In this document: piece after piece, positions 60,292 through 64,000 of the stretch
Layout of the letters: each line of letters opens with the position of its first letter
Position numbering within the stretch: position 1 is the first letter of the stretch
Assembly (NCBI RefSeq): GCF_002149965.1
Contig: NZ_MSQB01000010.1
Location: 62,001-126,000 of the forward strand
Source: Novosphingobium panipatense
GTDB taxonomy: Bacteria; Pseudomonadota; Alphaproteobacteria; Sphingomonadales; Sphingomonadaceae
DNA length: 64,000 nucleotides
Reading direction: 5' to 3'
Made by a program: the position numbers and the translations under genes
The notes under the pieces: generated by a model
Seen by the model: the letters and a program-made list of their open reading frames with translations, nothing else
Told to the model about the DNA's origin: nothing
Database searches by the model: none

Positions 60292-60947
60292 CAGTCAGCC
60301 TTTCCTGGACGCAGGACCACTTCGGAGACGTGCATGACGTTGCCGGCGCGCGTGACGACCGCGGGCGTATGTCTGATGCCGAACTTGCTTGTGAGCTTGC
60401 CGTCCTGGTCGAAATAGAAGCGGCGCTTGCGCGACCCCATCGCCTCGAAAGGCGATCCGTTCACGAAGATTATCTTCGCCTTGGCGTCGACATATTGCCG
60501 GGTTGCCCAGTCGAGCTGGCCAGGACTATCGCCATCGACGAAGACCAGATCCTGTCGGAGGACGACGAAGTCGAGCGGATTGATCTTCTGCCCAGCTGCA
60601 GCGATGAGATTGCCCTTCTGGTCACGGATATCCCGTTCGATCGTCACGGTAGGATCGAACTTCCACTGGCGTGGGCGCTCGGCCGCCGTGATGCCGGCCA
60701 CCGGCGTCGGCCGCTTGACCTTGGCCTCGACCTTCTTGGCGAACATGGCGTTCACACGGTCGAGCTCGCCGCTTGCCTCTGCGCGGCGCAGGCGGGATTC
60801 GATCGTTGCCAGCAAGTCGGTCTCGATCACCGGGAAGGTCTGGCCCATCTGGCCGTAGTCGCGAGCCTGGCTGGCCCCGGAGCCGGTCAGAAGCAGGGCG
60901 CAGCCGAGGCAGCAAAGACCGGCGACCAGATCGATTGCACGTCTCAT
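60291..60947 (-). CDS. traW: TraW, pilus assembly protein
   Basis: 218 residues, signal segment (LVAGLCCLGCALLLTGSG), the TraW start DYGQMGQTFPVIETDLL and the later KINPLDFVVLRQDLVFVDGD and VNGSPFEAM typical of the family. Periplasmic F-pilus extension factor. Four-base overlaps on both sides of the chain. Confidence 0.93.
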   Translation of the reverse strand: MRRAIDLVAGLCCLGCALLLTGSGASQARDYGQMGQTFPVIETDLLATIESRLRRAEASGELDRVNAMFAKKVEAKVKRPTPVAGITAAERPRQWKFDPTVTIERDIRDQKGNLIAAAGQKINPLDFVVLRQDLVFVDGDSPGQLDWATRQYVDAKAKIIFVNGSPFEAMGSRKRRFYFDQDGKLTSKFGIRHTPAVVTRAGNVMHVSEVVLRPGKAD

Positions 60948-61477
60948 AGCACTGGCGTCCCAACCCCGATGATCTGCCGCCGGCAGACCAGCCCGATCTC
61001 CGCGTAGCGACTGTCAAACCCGTCCCTGTGGGGGGTGCCGGCATAGTAGCAACCCGCAGGGATGGCCCCCGTCACTCCGGGCGTCAGAGCCTCCCCGAGC
61101 TTCGTGACGGCCTTCATCCGGGCGACCTCGCGCCCGTTCACCTGCACGCGCGATCCGTCATGGGCGATGATATCGCCGGGCATTCCATAGATGATCTTGC
61201 CGAACATCTGCGGGCGGGCGCCGAAATGTCGTTTGATGAGCGCGGAATGAGGTGGATCGAAGAACACATACTCGCCGCGTTCAGGCAATGCCCCTCGCCG
61301 GATCAGAAAGGCCCAGTTGGGCAGTGAATGCGTGGCGTTGACCAGGAAGAGATGATGGGCGCGCCAATCGGCGATAGCCGTAAGGACAACGCTGCCCGTC
61401 ACGAACACGCCCAGCAAAATCCACAGGTGCCCGGCCGAACGCCTTCCCCGTACCGGGCTTTCACTGGCCGTTGCCAT
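60944..61477 (-). CDS. Conjugative transfer signal peptidase, S26/TraF-type
   Basis: 177 residues from ATG 61477. One membrane anchor (HLWILLGVFVTGSVVLTA), then the S26 boxes: Ser in NATHSLPNWAFL and Lys in GKIIYGMPGDII, with a C-terminal IGVGTPVL. Probably processes pilin or other exported Tra proteins. Overlaps trbI by 17 bases and traW by four. Confidence 0.87.
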   Translation of the reverse strand: MATASESPVRGRRSAGHLWILLGVFVTGSVVLTAIADWRAHHLFLVNATHSLPNWAFLIRRGALPERGEYVFFDPPHSALIKRHFGARPQMFGKIIYGMPGDIIAHDGSRVQVNGREVARMKAVTKLGEALTPGVTGAIPAGCYYAGTPHRDGFDSRYAEIGLVCRRQIIGVGTPVL

Positions 61478-62114
61478 CGCCCGGGCCTCCAAAGGTTGAG
61501 ACCGATGCCGAAGGTCGCGACACGTTGGGCTGCGAGACCGCTCCCTGCGGTCCGTCCGGGAACGGCGCCGGCGGATCGAAATTCTCGGTCTGGCCGATCG
61601 CCGGATCGACCGCCGGGATCGCGTCGACAAGGCTGGCGGGGGGCAGTTGTTCCTGAAGGCGTTGCAACGTCTGGGGAGAGGCTGCTGCCGGCAACTTAAT
61701 GCCCCCCGCATAGACCGCGCGGCGAAGCGTGTCAGTGATATCGGGGACGTTTTTCGTCAGGACCGCTTCGCCCACCAGGACCACCTCGCCAGCGGCGCTG
61801 CGCTTCTGGAGTTCACCGTCGAGCGTGGCCATGAACGCCTTCATTTCGGCTTCGACCTGCGCAGGAGGCGCCGCAGAGCGTGCCTGCGCCTGCACATATT
61901 CGCCCACAATGTTCGAGAGCCGCGCAGCCACGATGTGATCGCGTTCGGGCGTAAGCAGTCGCTTCGTAACCCACATCGACCAGACCAGCGCGCAGGCGAG
62001 CAGGACAATGGCAACGAGTTGTCCGCGCGAGAAACCCGCAAACAGAGCGCGCTTGCGACGCGCCCCACTCTGTCGGGGCAATGGCAGATCCAGCTCCGGC
62101 TGCTGCTCAACCAT
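61461..62114 (-). CDS. trbI: TrbI, type-F transfer inner membrane protein
   Basis: 217 residues: one membrane helix (LVAIVLLACALVWSMWV), then the TrbI_Ftype body (LSNIVGEYVQAQA, LVGEAVLTKNVPDIT, DTLRRAVYAGGI). The C-terminal 60 residues are Pro/Gly-rich. Lies between the small membrane gene and the S26 peptidase gene, as in other F-type operons. Confidence 0.88.
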   Translation of the reverse strand: MVEQQPELDLPLPRQSGARRKRALFAGFSRGQLVAIVLLACALVWSMWVTKRLLTPERDHIVAARLSNIVGEYVQAQARSAAPPAQVEAEMKAFMATLDGELQKRSAAGEVVLVGEAVLTKNVPDITDTLRRAVYAGGIKLPAAASPQTLQRLQEQLPPASLVDAIPAVDPAIGQTENFDPPAPFPDGPQGAVSQPNVSRPSASVSTFGGPGDGNGQ

Positions 62115-62445
62115 GATACGCCTCCATCTTGGGTAGTAGGGCGTGGCGACGAAGAACGATCACCGCCCCGGACAAAAGCAGGTGGGAGACAAGGACCACG
62201 GTCCGGAAGTTCGCGATCCGGTCCGGGTCCGCTGCGACATAGCGCGAAGCGAGATTGGCGAGCTGGTGCATGAGACCGTCGAACGAGAAGCCGCCGATCG
62301 CGAGGAAGAAGAGAATGAACAGCCCCCAGGTGAGGAGAAGCGTAGTCGCAATCAGCCCGCAGGCATGAAGCGCCGCAAACAGGACTGCGCCCAGCGCAGG
62401 CCGCTTGTCTTTCCGCGGGACGGTCCTTGGGAAAAATGGCTTCAT
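62107..62445 (-). CDS. Uncharacterised membrane protein between traC and trbI
   Basis: 112 residues from ATG 62445. Three likely membrane helices (ALGAVLFAALHACGLIATT, LFILFFLAIGGFSF, VVLVSHLLLSGAVIVL). Eight-base overlap with trbI and four bases after traC. No family recognised. Confidence 0.6.
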   Translation of the reverse strand: MKPFFPRTVPRKDKRPALGAVLFAALHACGLIATTLLLTWGLFILFFLAIGGFSFDGLMHQLANLASRYVAADPDRIANFRTVVLVSHLLLSGAVIVLRRHALLPKMEAYHG

Positions 62446-62449
62446 CGGA

Positions 62450-64000
62450 TTACTCCGCCGCCAGCGGAGCAGCGTCATCGACGAGCGATGTCCACCTCTC
62501 CGGATTGTCAGGGTAGGCAACGCGTTCGATGGCCTCATCCATGGCGAGCCCGCTCTCGACAAGCGCCTCGATCATCGCGAAGGTCTTGGGGCTTGAGGAG
62601 AACAGCGCGGCCGAGAAGGGATCGAGCACCAGCCGGCCCACCGCCAGGGTGTCAGGCCCCTTGATCATGATGTCGGAATATTCGAACCCGTTGCGCTTGA
62701 GGGAGCGCAGCAGCGCATCGGTATAGTCGTCCATTTCGAAGCGGTCGTGCTTCTTGAAGTCGGCGATCGTCTCCGGCTTCTGCTGGAGGATCACGAACCA
62801 GTCGCTGTTCTCCAGCGCGGCGATCGAGCCTTCCGACTTGTAATAGTCGTTGAGGGACTGAGTCGCGGTCACGAGCGAAGCGCCATATTTCCGGCAGGTG
62901 CGCGCGTAGGTCTCGATGAAATCGGCCATCGCCCCTCCCTTGAGCATCTGCCAGGCTTCATCGAGGAGCAGCGCCTTGGGTGTGGCTCGGTCCACCTTGC
63001 GCATCATCTGCTGGCTCATGAACATGATCGCGGTCAGGACCACGCTGCGCAGCTCCTCGCGCGACGAGAGATCCGACAGCTCGAAGACGGTGAGCTGGGC
63101 TTTCAGCTCGAAGGAAACTTCCCCCTGAAAGAAGCGGCCATAAGTGCCGCCACTGGAGAAAGGGCGCATCGCGATGCCGAGGTTGGCGGCCAGCTCATTG
63201 CCGGTGGCGTCGAGTGCAGCAATCACATCATCGATCGAGCCTGCCCGACGCTTCTCCTCCCACACGGCGTTGACCGCTCCGTCGATCAGCCCGCGCTCGG
63301 TATCGTTGAGCCTGTCGATATGACGCGACATCTGATTAATGATCGCCTTCAGCATCGCCATGCAGTCGAGCAGATAATCCTCATCCGCCTCGGCCTGCGC
63401 CTCATCGATCATCGAGAAAGGGTTGAGGCAGAAGCCCGAGCTCATGGTGAACTCGACAAAAGCTCCGCCTTGCAGCTTGGCCGAGTGCTCAAACGAACGA
63501 CCATCGTCGATCACGACAACCTTTGAGCCTGCGCCGCATAAGGAGGCGCACAATTCCTGCAGCGCGACCGACTTGCCCGACCCTGACTTGCCGAACACCG
63601 CGACATTGTGATTTCCCGCCGAATTCTCGAAGGGCGACCAGAAGAAGGGTTGGCCGCGACGCCCGATCAACAAGAGATGCGGCGTCTGTCCGCCCAGATA
63701 CTCACCCTGTATCGGAGCAAGATTGGCCGCCGTCGTACTGAGCATCGTGCGCATGCGCTTCATGCGATCGAGGTCGCGGGCCAGCCCGTTCGCCATCGTC
63801 ATCGGCATGGCGCACAACAGCCCCATGATCTGGAGATAGCGATCGTCCAGCAGGTCCCAGCCCGCCGCACGATAGACAGATTTCAGAATGCGCTCATTCG
63901 CATCACCCTTCCCTTTGGGGGAGAATGCCGACACGCTGTAGAACAGCCGGATGAGCTTGCGTCCCTGGCGGATCTCGTCGTTGACGTGCTTCCACTCCTG
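62450..64000 (-). CDS. traC: TraC, F-type secretion ATPase (partial, 5' end off window)
   Basis: The open frame enters at 64000 and ends at 62450, so about 516 C-terminal residues are seen of a protein that is normally near 850. Walker A is FGKSGSGKSVALQE, Walker B ALLLDEAWQML, and VTATQSLNDYY follows; this is the VirB4/TraC motor of the conjugative type IV secretion system. The stop lies four bases before the next start. Confidence 0.94.
   Translation of the reverse strand, partial: QEWKHVNDEIRQGRKLIRLFYSVSAFSPKGKGDANERILKSVYRAAGWDLLDDRYLQIMGLLCAMPMTMANGLARDLDRMKRMRTMLSTTAANLAPIQGEYLGGQTPHLLLIGRRGQPFFWSPFENSAGNHNVAVFGKSGSGKSVALQELCASLCGAGSKVVVIDDGRSFEHSAKLQGGAFVEFTMSSGFCLNPFSMIDEAQAEADEDYLLDCMAMLKAIINQMSRHIDRLNDTERGLIDGAVNAVWEEKRRAGSIDDVIAALDATGNELAANLGIAMRPFSSGGTYGRFFQGEVSFELKAQLTVFELSDLSSREELRSVVLTAIMFMSQQMMRKVDRATPKALLLDEAWQMLKGGAMADFIETYARTCRKYGASLVTATQSLNDYYKSEGSIAALENSDWFVILQQKPETIADFKKHDRFEMDDYTDALLRSLKRNGFEYSDIMIKGPDTLAVGRLVLDPFSAALFSSSPKTFAMIEALVESGLAMDEAIERVAYPDNPERWTSLVDDAAPLAAE

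Noticed and set aside
59610..61007. 465-residue plus-strand frame opposite traU and traW
   Set aside because: Covers several real genes in antisense; no conserved motif.
1..64000. CRISPR arrays, rRNA and tRNA genes, replication origin
   Set aside because: No regularly spaced repeats, no rRNA or tRNA-like cloverleaf and no rep/par genes were found on reading the window.

Overview
The window is GC-rich alphaproteobacterial DNA. Protein style, gene content and an F-type conjugation locus with S26 peptidase and TrbI genes suggest a sphingomonad (Sphingobium, Novosphingobium or Sphingomonas type), most likely a large conjugative plasmid or an integrated conjugative element. No rRNA, tRNA, CRISPR array or replication gene was seen, so plasmid versus chromosome is an inference.

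Bases 1-8913 hold a sulfide/persulfide module. A leftward prx-arsR-dsrE group faces a rightward run of translationally coupled genes: persulfide dioxygenase, two YeeE/YedE half-transporters, a DUF442 sulfurtransferase-like protein, sulfide:quinone oxidoreductase, a TauE-type exporter, a membrane-anchored thioredoxin, two DsbA-like proteins and a second persulfide dioxygenase. Together they would oxidise sulfide to persulfide and sulfite, export the sulfite and handle periplasmic thiols. A frameshifted small gene, a HEPN/AbiV-like pair, an orphan CueR and a GntR regulator follow.

Bases 12785-17465 encode an AaeB/AaeX/AaeA plus outer-membrane-factor efflux system. Bases 17425-29242 are a metal region: a CsoR repressor divergent from an MFS gene, a SmtB-type sensor with its operator, a copper operon (multicopper oxidase CopA, a small Cu-binding protein, CopB), a TetR gene with a double palindrome, CopZ-DUF305 facing a P1B ATPase, and a second CueR. 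Three CueR-type boxes tie the copper genes together. A further MFS gene follows.

Bases 30536-49748 are an accessory defence island. It holds (a) a leftward four-gene overlapping operon of GNAT, tyrosine recombinase, ADP-ribosyltransferase-like protein and an unknown protein, which I could not match to any known system; (b) vapBC followed after one base by a 1512-residue PD-(D/E)XK-STAND NTPase resembling Avs proteins; (c) an AAA ATPase/RloB TOPRIM pair; (d) HU and a DUF1413-like gene; (e) an intact IS66-family element with an 8-bp target duplication; (f) a Gabija pair (GajA/GajB); (g) an XRE-ImmA/IrrE regulator-protease with a companion.

Bases 50675-64000 are an F-type (MPF-F) conjugative transfer operon read leftward: traC (cut by the window edge), trbI, S26 peptidase, traW, traU, trbC, traN, traF, traH and traG, with four small unassigned genes embedded by overlapping start/stop codons.
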